Shown here one piece after another: positions 24,867 through 32,035 of a stretch of DNA of 64,000 bases. The DNA lies in the NCBI RefSeq assembly GCF_000154725.1, contig NZ_DS544873.1, positions 3,321,319 through 3,385,318 of the forward strand, in the 5' to 3' direction. Made by a program: the position numbers and the translations under genes. A model generated the notes under the pieces. It saw nothing but the letters and a program-made list of their open reading frames with translations, did no database searches and had not been told where the DNA came from. The stretch comes from Kordia algicida OT-1. Lineage in GTDB: Bacteria > Bacteroidota > Bacteroidia > Flavobacteriales > Flavobacteriaceae. The first letter of the stretch is position 1. Every line of letters begins with the position of its first letter.

Positions 24867-26550
24867 ATTGTTTTTTTACACTGTTTTCCCTAACTTTTTT
24901 GATAAAGTAAGAAGGTTTGAGTCCTGTCTTTTTTTGAAACGCTCTGGAAAATCCTTCTGGATTAGAGAACCCAATTTCTTCAGCAATAGCACGAATCGTA
25001 TACTTTTGATATTTCGTATCGGTCTGCACATGACTTACCAAATAATCGACACGTAAATCATTGATATATGTTGTGAAATTTTTTCCTTTGTAAGAGTTGA
25101 CTATTTTTGATAAGTACTTGGAATTTGTATTTACAATTTTTGCGACATCTTTTAATGAAATTTGATTTGTTAAATATGCTTCTCCTGCTTCAAATCTGCT
25201 CAACTCCTTTAAAACTTCTTCGATAATTTGTTGGTCTATTCCTAAAGAAACAGCTTGTGGTTTGGCATTTTTTACAATAATTTCTTCTTCAATGGTAGCG
25301 TTAGATTGTTCTATAATATCATTATAACGCTTTTCATATTGCTTTTTTAATCTGTAGTAATAAATAAGAAATCCAATAATAATAACTCCAATAATACTAC
25401 TTGCGATAACGATCCAATCTCTTTCATTGGTAATACGTCGATTTTTTCCTTCCAATTTCTCAATCAAACGATCTTTGTTTGCTACATACGTTGGAATGTC
25501 ATATTCTTTAGAAATATTCTTAGATAAATACCTGTAATCAGCATGAATTGCACTATCAATTTTTAACAATTGTTTCGTGTAATAAAGTTCTTTTCGCTCA
25601 TCTTTCTTGGCTACTGCATCTTTAATTAAATAAACGTATGATTCTCGCAATGGCGGAAAAATATCGTTATTCTTAGTGTAGAAAGTATCTACTTTTTTAA
25701 AATAGTTAATTGCCTTTTCCTTTTCTCCTAAAGCATCATAATTTTTACCTAAGTAGAATTCTGCTACAAGAATATCATCTACTTCTAAATGAGGAATTGC
25801 CTTCTGAATAGTTTCAATTGAAGTCTTAAAATCGCCTTTTATATGCGAATTTATACCTTCATTAACCGTAAAAGCATGTTTAAAAAAATCATCCTTTTGA
25901 GCTTGTGCAAGCTCGATTCCTTTAGTATTGATTGCTGAAGCTTCTTTCGTTTTGCCTGATTCATAATACACAGATGACAACTGAAGTAGCGTAAATAAAT
26001 ATTTACTTACATACATTTTATCTTTACCTTCTTCATACAACATGCATTCTAACAAAAGCTTTTCAGCTTCTTCATAGTCTTGAGTTACACGCTTTAGAAT
26101 AGCAATATTATTTTTCATATCGTACTCTGCTTCAGAGTTACCACTTGCCTTCGCCTGTTTTACCGCTAGCAGATAATTATTTAATGCTTCGGGATATTGT
26201 TTGTTAAAATACAAGGTAACTCCTTTTGTCATGTACGCATACAGAGGAAACTTTTTATCATCTTTTATATCTTTCGTATAGTATAAAACACTGTCTAAAA
26301 ACACAATTTTGTCTTCAAACTGTCCGCTTTTTAAAGCTAATAAATAATAACCTCGACCTATAAATCGGCTCTCAGAAGTTGTTTTTGCTTTTCCAATATA
26401 CGCGCGCACTTTAGTTTCAGCTTCTTCACTACTCATACTTCTAAGTTGACGATAGAGGTTATTATATTCTTTGAGTAAATCTTCGTTTTGCTGCGAAAGC
26501 GCAATCATTCCAACAAAAAATAACAACAAAAACAGTAGTAACTTTTTCAT
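24865..26550 (-). CDS. Membrane-anchored TPR-AraC family regulator
   Basis: A 561-residue one-component regulator of Bacteroidetes type. A signal/anchor (KKLLLFLLLFFVGMIALS) precedes about 340 residues of TPR-like helices (LYAYMTKGVTLYFNKQYPEA, YYLLALKSGQ) on the outer side of the inner membrane. One membrane segment lies near residues 378-400 (IVIASSIIGVIIIGFLIYYY). A cytoplasmic AraC-type HTH domain occupies about 450-555 (IRAIAEEIGFSNPEGFSRAFQKKTGLKPSYF). A -7 element TATATTTG is at 26571-26578 with palindromes upstream. It is flanked by three peptide precursor genes, which it probably controls. Signal and ligand are unknown. Confidence 0.85.
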   Translation of the reverse strand: MKKLLLFLLLFFVGMIALSQQNEDLLKEYNNLYRQLRSMSSEEAETKVRAYIGKAKTTSESRFIGRGYYLLALKSGQFEDKIVFLDSVLYYTKDIKDDKKFPLYAYMTKGVTLYFNKQYPEALNNYLLAVKQAKASGNSEAEYDMKNNIAILKRVTQDYEEAEKLLLECMLYEEGKDKMYVSKYLFTLLQLSSVYYESGKTKEASAINTKGIELAQAQKDDFFKHAFTVNEGINSHIKGDFKTSIETIQKAIPHLEVDDILVAEFYLGKNYDALGEKEKAINYFKKVDTFYTKNNDIFPPLRESYVYLIKDAVAKKDERKELYYTKQLLKIDSAIHADYRYLSKNISKEYDIPTYVANKDRLIEKLEGKNRRITNERDWIVIASSIIGVIIIGFLIYYYRLKKQYEKRYNDIIEQSNATIEEEIIVKNAKPQAVSLGIDQQIIEEVLKELSRFEAGEAYLTNQISLKDVAKIVNTNSKYLSKIVNSYKGKNFTTYINDLRVDYLVSHVQTDTKYQKYTIRAIAEEIGFSNPEGFSRAFQKKTGLKPSYFIKKVRENSVKKQ

Positions 26551-26570
26551 ATACGGGGAAGTATTTTTAA

Positions 26571-26578
26571 CAAATATA
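26571..26578 (-). promoter_or_regulatory. -7 element of the TPR-AraC regulator gene
   Basis: TATATTTG on the minus strand, 20 nt upstream of the ATG at 26550. A TTTG at 26594-26597 could be the -33 element but the spacer (15 nt) is short. Confidence 0.45.
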
Positions 26579-26626
26579 ATCTAAAAGCTTCTTCAAATAC
26601 ATAGGTTTTACAGCAAGTTTTCCCAC

Positions 26627-26660
26627 AATTCACGGAATTACAGGCATAATTCAAGGAATC
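26627..26660. promoter_or_regulatory. Tandem candidate operators AATTC-N3-GAATT, sites 2 and 3
   Basis: AATTCACGGAATT (26627-26639) and the near copy AATTCAAGGAATC (26648-26660) have centres exactly 21 bp apart, about two helical turns, so two protein units would sit on the same face. Site 2 ends 48 nt from the -7 element of the AraC-type gene. The pair also lies about 105-135 nt upstream of peptide precursor 2. Confidence 0.5.
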
Positions 26661-26762
26661 GTCATTTGCTTTAATTGACTGATATTCAAATAGCTTGTTG
26701 TTTTGCTCCTGCAATCGATTCGCAAGGGTATTCAAAAAATTATACATCTCTAAAACTATAAT

Positions 26763-26954
26763 ATGATGAAAAAACAAAAATCTCAAAGCCTTACACTACA
26801 TAAAAAAGCTATTTCAAGCTTAAGTAGTTTTATTGTTGGAGGAAAGGCACAAGCTTCTGATAGTTGCCAAACACAAGATCCGCAAACGCCAACAGCAATA
26901 TCAGCATGTAGAACTACGTGTCCAATCAACCAACCAACAAGAACCTGCAACTAA
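26763..26954 (+). CDS. GG-leader Cys-containing peptide precursor 2
   Basis: A 63-residue precursor (two ATG codons in tandem at 26763 and 26766). The leader MMKKQKSQSLTLHKKAISSL ends with FIVGG at residues 23-27. The core of about 36 residues has four Cys (DSCQ, SACR, TTCP, RTCN) and many Ser/Thr, the raw material for lanthionine rings. The leader is clearly paralogous to that of precursor 3 (MMKKQK, SL-L-KK-IS). This is the pattern of Bacteroidetes class I lanthipeptide-like precursors. It starts a plus-strand set of precursor 2, precursor 3 and a lipoprotein with short gaps. Confidence 0.75.
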   Translation: MMKKQKSQSLTLHKKAISSLSSFIVGGKAQASDSCQTQDPQTPTAISACRTTCPINQPTRTCN

Positions 26955-26995
26955 ATAGTTGTACAAAAAAATTATAAATCAATTAAAAACTCAAA

Positions 26996-27178
26996 ATGAT
27001 GAAAAAACAAAAAATTTCAAGTTTAAAACTGAACAAAAAGAAAATCTCAAACCTAGATCAAGATCAAACTAAAGGTGGAATTTTATTAACAATTATCTGT
27101 ACAGTTTCCATCAATTATCCAAGTAAATTTTGCACGATAAAAAACGATTCAAGAGAAGTTTCTTGGTGTGTTTGTTAA
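26996..27178 (+). CDS. GG-leader Cys-containing peptide precursor 3
   Basis: A 60-residue precursor 41 nt after precursor 2. The leader MMKKQKISSLKLNKKKISNL ends in TKGG near residue 28; the core is hydrophobic at first (ILLTIICTVSI) and carries four Cys (IICT, KFCT, SWCVC). Leader similarity with the gene before it shows a duplication followed by core divergence, which is typical of ribosomal natural product precursors. The modification and export genes must be elsewhere. It is followed 49 nt later by the crystallin-like lipoprotein. Confidence 0.75.
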   Translation: MMKKQKISSLKLNKKKISNLDQDQTKGGILLTIICTVSINYPSKFCTIKNDSREVSWCVC

Positions 27179-27227
27179 GCAAAACCTCTTACAATTACTT
27201 ATTATTTAAAATCAAAAAAATAAAATC

Positions 27228-28139
27228 ATGAAAAAATTAAAAAGAAGTGCAGTATTGACGCTTGTTGTACTGATGAATTTATCCTTGTATAACTGCTCGA
27301 AAGACGACAATACTCAGGAAGAAGCTGTTGAAAGCACAGAACTTTCGTCTATAAAAACATATTTGGCTGAAAAAGCACACAATTCAACCTTAGATCCAAG
27401 CAGAATTGATGTCGTTATTTTCGACGAATTCAAGCCATTTATTCAAGAAGGATTTGATCTTTCTAACGAAGATGAAAAAATGAGTCTATTATATAACTTG
27501 CCAGCAGATTTAGCAAAAAAGGCACAAGACTTACGCGAATATTTTGTTTTAGTTAGAAAAAATGAAATTGAAGTCGCAAATGAAGTCTTTGCAAATTCAA
27601 TTGCAGGAACGATCAATGCTGTAAAATCAACACTTATTGACAATAGAATTACAGACTTAAATGTTTCCTCAACTTTACAAGATGAAAGCTGTTCGTATTC
27701 GTCCATAATTGTTGGCTATTACTACAACTATTATTACGGTGTAAATATGCCAATTTATTCAACAGGACCATTTTCTTGTACGAGCAACAGAGCTGTTTTT
27801 TACGAAGGAAACAACTATTCAGGTGATATTTTATTTACGATTGATGCTAGCATCAACAGATCTATCAACTTTAAAAATTACAGTCAATATGACAACGACG
27901 AAGCACGTAGTATTAAATTTTGGAATTTTTCTCCAGGACAAGTCGTACGCGTATTTGATAGTCCTAGCGGAAGCACCAATGACGATTTTACCGTGTTCCG
28001 ATTTTTCACTGGCGTAGATACTACAGAACAAGCACCAACTTTTGAGCAAAACTTTTCTTCATCAGATTTTACACAAACATTTTTTGAAGACAATGGTTTG
28101 GACGGAAAAGTATCTTCTGTTCGATTCTCAGGAAACTAA
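27228..28139 (+). CDS. Lipoprotein with beta/gamma-crystallin-like domain
   Basis: A 303-residue lipoprotein: signal MKKLKRSAVLTLVVLMNLSL followed by lipobox YNC, then acidic SKDDNTQEE. Residues about 30-140 are helical and unrecognised. Residues about 184-295 look like Greek-key crystallin motifs: AVFYEGNNYSGDIL, then DEARSIKFWN, VVRVFDSPSG and TVFRFF. It is last in a plus-strand set with two peptide precursors, and a strong terminator follows at 28246-28270. A role in binding, immunity or surface display of the peptides is possible but unsupported beyond position. The crystallin assignment is by pattern only. Confidence 0.65.
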   Translation: MKKLKRSAVLTLVVLMNLSLYNCSKDDNTQEEAVESTELSSIKTYLAEKAHNSTLDPSRIDVVIFDEFKPFIQEGFDLSNEDEKMSLLYNLPADLAKKAQDLREYFVLVRKNEIEVANEVFANSIAGTINAVKSTLIDNRITDLNVSSTLQDESCSYSSIIVGYYYNYYYGVNMPIYSTGPFSCTSNRAVFYEGNNYSGDILFTIDASINRSINFKNYSQYDNDEARSIKFWNFSPGQVVRVFDSPSGSTNDDFTVFRFFTGVDTTEQAPTFEQNFSSSDFTQTFFEDNGLDGKVSSVRFSGN

Positions 28140-28245
28140 TACCATGAAAGAAAGGAGAAATTCTAAAAATTTTCTCTCTATGTATAGCGTTGAAACAATG
28201 TTTTTGAATGTATTGTTTCGCTAAATACCAACCTATACATATATG

Positions 28246-28270
28246 AAAACCCGCTCAATGAGCGGGTTTT
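28246..28270 (+). terminator. Rho-independent terminator after the peptide/lipoprotein set
   Basis: AAAACCCGCTC, loop AAT, GAGCGGGTTTT: perfect 11-bp stem with a T-rich end. It lies 106 nt after the lipoprotein stop. A weaker GAAACAAT/ATTGTTTC hairpin precedes it (28192-28219). Confidence 0.85.
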
Positions 28271-28767
28271 CTCGTAAAACTAAAATTACGCTTTAGAAGT
28301 TTGTTAATTTCATATCTGATAAATCAATTTCTCAAAAGAAAAATACCCTAAGATTTATCTATATACTAAACAGAAATCGTCAATTCTTCCACGCAAATCC
28401 GTGTGGTTGTAACAATTACAACATATATAATTTCTTTGCCTGCTTAAAAACAGACAACAGATATTGCCTTCAAAATCAATTGTCTCTCTAAAAGACAAAG
28501 AATTGAATTCTTAAAATAATCTTCTTTGATTGATTCTTTTCAGAACCTTTTAAAATAAAGCAGTCGTTAGGGGTAACGTATGGTAGTACTAATTTTTTAA
28601 AACTCTAAAAGCAAGACGCTTGGCTAAAACGTATTACTCATCTTCTTAAAGTTAAGAAATTATTAGCTACATAACAAATCTCTGAATTAATATTAGATTT
28701 CAACAGCGTATAAACACCTGTTTTTTACAAACACTTGAAAATATACATGGAATTTTCAATACGTATG
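28271..28767. other. Long intergenic region without a recognised gene
   Basis: No reading frame of credible length or composition is present in these 497 nt. The only structure I see is a short hairpin GTTGTAA-CAA-TTACAAC at 28406-28422, which resembles the palindrome upstream of the ACT-domain gene (29493-29510). A small RNA cannot be excluded. Confidence 0.4.
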
Positions 28768-29427
28768 TTAAAGTGATTTCAAGTTTTTAATTACGGTAAA
28801 AGCTTTATCTACTTGTTCATCATTCACTAAAATGGTAAATTCATTTGTTGTGGAAATAACTTCGTAAATATTTACACCTTCCCAAGACAAACGCTGAAAA
28901 ATAAAATAATAAATTCCGGGAACGTTTACATTATCTTTTGGCAATTTGACCGTGATAGACGATAAGTTTTCTTGTTTCTCTAATAAAATTTCATTCTTAA
29001 AAATCTTCCCAACCAATTCAGCAACTTCGTTACTTACAACAATATTTGATTCGTTGACTCCGCGTGAAGATGTGTAAAAAACAGTATTCAATCCTTCAAT
29101 TTCTGACATAAAAGCAGCTTGACTTTTTAGCAAAGTTTCAGAAACTCTAAAAGTATAATCATTCAAGGAAGAACGAACGGTAATTTCACCAATATTTCGA
29201 ACAAATTTCAATACACGATGTGTTACACGAAACTCCAATTCTGATGACAATCGTTTCAACGCCATCACAATAGCACCATTTTTCACCTCTTTTCCTAGTT
29301 GATGTTCAATTTCTGGCTTAATAAGTCGTGATAATGAAGTAAGGTTGATGATTCCTTGCGACAACGCACTCGATAAAAATGGCTTTGTCTTTATATATTC
29401 TTCTACAATTGATGAAATTGTTTTCAT
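28768..29427 (-). CDS. ACT-domain regulatory protein
   Basis: A 219-residue protein with a helical N-terminal part (EEYIKTKPFLSSALSQGIIN, which looks like a small HTH-type bundle) and a C-terminal region with two ACT-like strand sets: NLSSITVKLPKDNVNVPGIYY and VNIYEVISTTNEFTILV. The latter resembles the ACT domains of aspartate kinase, but no kinase motif is present. It may be an amino-acid-responsive regulator. Two -7-like elements lie upstream (TAGATTTG 29433-29440 and TATTTTTG 29457-29464) and a palindrome at 29493-29510. Confidence 0.65.
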   Translation of the reverse strand: MKTISSIVEEYIKTKPFLSSALSQGIINLTSLSRLIKPEIEHQLGKEVKNGAIVMALKRLSSELEFRVTHRVLKFVRNIGEITVRSSLNDYTFRVSETLLKSQAAFMSEIEGLNTVFYTSSRGVNESNIVVSNEVAELVGKIFKNEILLEKQENLSSITVKLPKDNVNVPGIYYFIFQRLSWEGVNIYEVISTTNEFTILVNDEQVDKAFTVIKNLKSL

Positions 29428-29492
29428 GTAACCAAATCTATAATTTTAATAGACTGCAAAAATACAAACAGAAAAACTATTTTCAAAACAAA

Positions 29493-29510
29493 TTGTTATA
29501 ATTACAACAA
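29493..29510. promoter_or_regulatory. Palindrome upstream of the ACT-domain gene
   Basis: TTGTTATAATTACAACAA is an inverted repeat with one mismatched pair, 29 nt upstream of the nearer -7-like element. The half-site TTACAAC also forms the hairpin at 28406-28422. It may be an operator. Confidence 0.35.
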
Positions 29511-29516
29511 TAATTT

Positions 29517-29876
29517 TTAAAAATGATAAAATGCATCTTCTATGTGATTAATTGAGACGTCTTTTTTATCAAACAAAATAGCTACAATATCAAAACGAAC
29601 CTCAACATCTAAGTCATTCTCGTTGATGTAATTATCAACAGCTTTTACCAAAAGTTTGATCTTTTTTTGACTCACAAATTCTTCTGGATTTCCAAAATCG
29701 GCAGAAGTTCTTGTTTTTACTTCTACAACTGCTAAAACTGCCGCTTTTTGAGCAATAATATCTACTTCTGCTTTCTGAAATCTATAATTCGTCTCTAAAA
29801 TAGCATATCCTTTTTCTTGCAAATGTGTTACTGCAAGCTTTTCGCCTTCAATTCCTAAATCGTTATGTGCCGCCAT
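29517..29876 (-). CDS. YraN / UPF0102 family endonuclease-like protein
   Basis: A 119-residue protein of the UPF0102 family, which has a restriction-endonuclease-like fold. Visible blocks: HNDLGIEGEKLAVTHLQEKGYAILETNYR, the Glu of AEVDIIA, and VVEVKTRTS carrying the E-x-K active-site pair. The start is ATG 29876, giving the usual MAAHNDLG beginning; ATG 29897 would add seven residues (MKIRTYC) not typical of the family. The cellular role is unproven. It is separated by 89 nt from the ACT-domain gene on the same strand. Confidence 0.88.
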   Translation of the reverse strand: MAAHNDLGIEGEKLAVTHLQEKGYAILETNYRFQKAEVDIIAQKAAVLAVVEVKTRTSADFGNPEEFVSQKKIKLLVKAVDNYINENDLDVEVRFDIVAILFDKKDVSINHIEDAFYHF

Positions 29877-30035
29877 ACAATACGTCCTTATTTTCACATA
29901 AAATACGTATCTTAAAAAGGATAATCAACAATAACTGACAAAAAATCTACATACTATCATCAATTTTTATGATGATAAAACTGCTTAAAATACGGAGAGC
30001 ATCTGTAGTTTTAAACACCAACTAATCAAAACTAT

Positions 30036-30824
30036 ATGGAAGCAAAATACGATCATATTGGAAAAGGATACAACAATACTCGAAAAGCCGATCCTTTTAT
30101 TCTTGAACGCATTCAATATCATCTAAATCCTATACATGAAGGAATCTATCTAGACATTGGTTGCGGCACCGGAAATTACACATCAAAACTCCACAATAAG
30201 GAAACGAAATTTATCGGAATTGATCCTTCACAAAAAATGCTCAACATTGCACAAAAAAATCATCCAACTATTGATTGGAAACTTGGCGCCGCAGAAAACA
30301 TTCCACTAAAAAATAATAGTATAGAAGGTGTTGTGGGAACATTAACGCTTCATCATTGGGACAATTTAGAAAAAGGGTTTTCAGAATTATTTCGCGTGAT
30401 GAAACCCTATGCAAACATCGTTTTCTTTACAGCCACGCCAACACAAATGGAAGGGTATTGGCTGAATCATTACTTTCCAAAAATGCTAGCAGATTCTATA
30501 GCACAAATGCCTTCACTTAAAACAATTGAAACAGCAATGAATTTGGCTGGTTTTGGCAATATTTTTACGGAAAAGTACAACATCCAACCAGATTTAAAAG
30601 ATCAATTTTTATATGTTGGAAAAAACAATCCGAAGTTATATTTAGATGAAAATATCCGCAACGGAATTTCCTCATTTTCACATTTGGCAAATCAGGAAGA
30701 AGTAGAAAAAGGGTTGACACAACTTGAAAAGGATATCGCTTCTGGAGACATTCAAAAAATCATCAAAAGCTATGAAAACCGCGAAGGTGATTATCTTTTT
30801 CTTTTAAGTCAGAAAGAAAATTAA
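30036..30824 (+). CDS. Class I SAM-dependent methyltransferase
   Basis: A 262-residue methyltransferase. The SAM site is LDIGCGTGNYTSKL (motif I, near residue 40), followed by FIGIDPSQKML and the acidic-loop region LGAAENIPLKNNSIEGVV, with LHHWDNLEKGFSELFRVMKP as the post-I motif of the UbiE/Methyltransf_11 type. The acceptor is not identifiable. It stands alone on the plus strand, after an AT-rich 138-nt gap. Confidence 0.9.
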   Translation: MEAKYDHIGKGYNNTRKADPFILERIQYHLNPIHEGIYLDIGCGTGNYTSKLHNKETKFIGIDPSQKMLNIAQKNHPTIDWKLGAAENIPLKNNSIEGVVGTLTLHHWDNLEKGFSELFRVMKPYANIVFFTATPTQMEGYWLNHYFPKMLADSIAQMPSLKTIETAMNLAGFGNIFTEKYNIQPDLKDQFLYVGKNNPKLYLDENIRNGISSFSHLANQEEVEKGLTQLEKDIASGDIQKIIKSYENREGDYLFLLSQKEN

Positions 30825-30876
30825 ACACAGTACATTTTCAACTTATCTTTTTGTTTTTTATATACTAAATTAACAC

Positions 30877-30897
30877 ATTGAGCACAGTCGAAATGAG
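30877..30897. repeat. Short repeat ATTGAGCACAGTCGAAATGAG
   Basis: Resembles the left arm of the longer hairpin-like repeat at 58508-58558 (TTGAGCACTGTAGAGAT). It lies in the convergent gap between the methyltransferase and LD-carboxypeptidase genes. Confidence 0.45.
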
Positions 30898-30910
30898 TCA
30901 GAAAGAAAAA

Positions 30911-31801
30911 CTAAAACGATAACTTCACTTCAGAAGCTACATTCAAATTCACTTTCTTTCCAAAAATCAACGCGCGATTATCATCCAAATGTCCCGCAGG
31001 AAAGTCAAAACAAATTGGGAAATCGTACTCCGCAGTTGCATCAACAATAATCTCCTGTGCATTTTTTCCAAAAGGAATGGTATTATCGTGCATTTTGGTC
31101 ATTCCGCCAACAATCAATCCCGATAAACCTTCAAAATATTTGTTTTGCTTCAAGTTCATCAACATTCGGTCTACATGATACAAATATTCATCCAAATCTT
31201 CCAAAAACAATACTTTTCCTGTCGTATCAAGCGATAAATCAGAACCTGTCATACTGTACAACATGCTCAAATTTCCGCCAATCAATTCGCCTGTAGCAGT
31301 TCCTTTTCTATTAAAATTTGCATTTGGGACAGAATAGTTAAGGCTTTCGCCGAATAATACTTTCCGCAAACTTTCGAGCGATTCAGAAGTATTTCTCGAC
31401 AAATCAATAGGCATTGTGGCGTGCAAGGTTTCAAAGTTCAATTGCTGTCCTTTAGCATGTAAAACGGTTACATCAGAATAGCCAATAATCCACTTTGGAT
31501 TTTTTACAAATCGTGAAAAATCTAAGTAATCTATCATGCGAATTGTTCCATAGCCGCCGCGTGCGCACCAAATTGCGTCAATACTATCATCATCCATAAA
31601 CTGCTGAAAATTCATTGCGCGTGTCATATCATCACCAGCAAACTGGTTTTCTTCAAGATCGATTGTTGTTCCTAGAACAACTTTCAAATCCCAACTGTGC
31701 AATAGCTCAATGGCGGCTTCAATCTCTGCAATAGAAATTTTACGCGCCGTCGATAAAATACCCACAGTTGCGCCTTTGTGTAGTGGTTTTGGTTGGTTCA
31801 T
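30911..31801 (-). CDS. LD-carboxypeptidase, S66 family
   Basis: A 296-residue serine peptidase of the LdcA/MccF type, which cleaves L,D-bonds in muropeptides or peptide-nucleotide toxins. The nucleophile is in IIGYSDVTVLH (Gly-Tyr-Ser-Asp), preceded by WCARGGYGTIRMIDYLD; the catalytic Glu is in LFLEDLDEYLYHVDRML and the His in FPAGHLDDNRA. The length is normal. No signal peptide is seen, in line with a cytoplasmic murein-recycling role. It is divergent from metG. Confidence 0.9.
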   Translation of the reverse strand: MNQPKPLHKGATVGILSTARKISIAEIEAAIELLHSWDLKVVLGTTIDLEENQFAGDDMTRAMNFQQFMDDDSIDAIWCARGGYGTIRMIDYLDFSRFVKNPKWIIGYSDVTVLHAKGQQLNFETLHATMPIDLSRNTSESLESLRKVLFGESLNYSVPNANFNRKGTATGELIGGNLSMLYSMTGSDLSLDTTGKVLFLEDLDEYLYHVDRMLMNLKQNKYFEGLSGLIVGGMTKMHDNTIPFGKNAQEIIVDATAEYDFPICFDFPAGHLDDNRALIFGKKVNLNVASEVKLSF

Positions 31802-32035
31802 ATATTAAAAATAGCAGAAAAAATATAGACTTTATTTTCAAACAAAAACAAAATGCATTTTTAGATGATCTGCAAAAAACATCGATTTTCTGACTATTCG
31901 CTACAAATTAATACTATTTCATGCACTTTTCAATACATAAATCTTGTAGGAATCCTTATTTTTGCACGTTCATACACGATTTTTGACACAAAATGCTGTC
32001 AGAAATTCAAATTTATAGAATTGAAACAAAACGAA

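Noticed and set aside
26547..26747. Minus-strand Cys-rich frame of about 66 codons overlapping the AraC-type gene start by 4 nt (ATGA)
   Set aside because: The coupling-like overlap is attractive, but the frame contains the predicted -7 element of the regulator gene and the tandem palindromes, and leaves only 15 nt to the divergent precursor gene. More likely regulatory DNA than a gene; transcript or peptide data could overturn this.
28144..28224. Short plus-strand frame (26 codons from ATG 28144) after the crystallin-like lipoprotein as a fourth peptide precursor
   Set aside because: No GG leader, no Cys-rich core, and it overlaps a hairpin near the terminator.
30810..30909. 13-nt direct repeat GTCAGAAAGAAAA at the methyltransferase end and before the LD-carboxypeptidase stop
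   Set aside because: Too short in AT-rich DNA to support a mobile element target duplication.
31865..32035. 57-codon N-terminal extension of metG
   Set aside because: The frame is open by chance; the extension has no family similarity and contains the promoter-like element, whereas ATG 32036 gives the canonical N-terminus.
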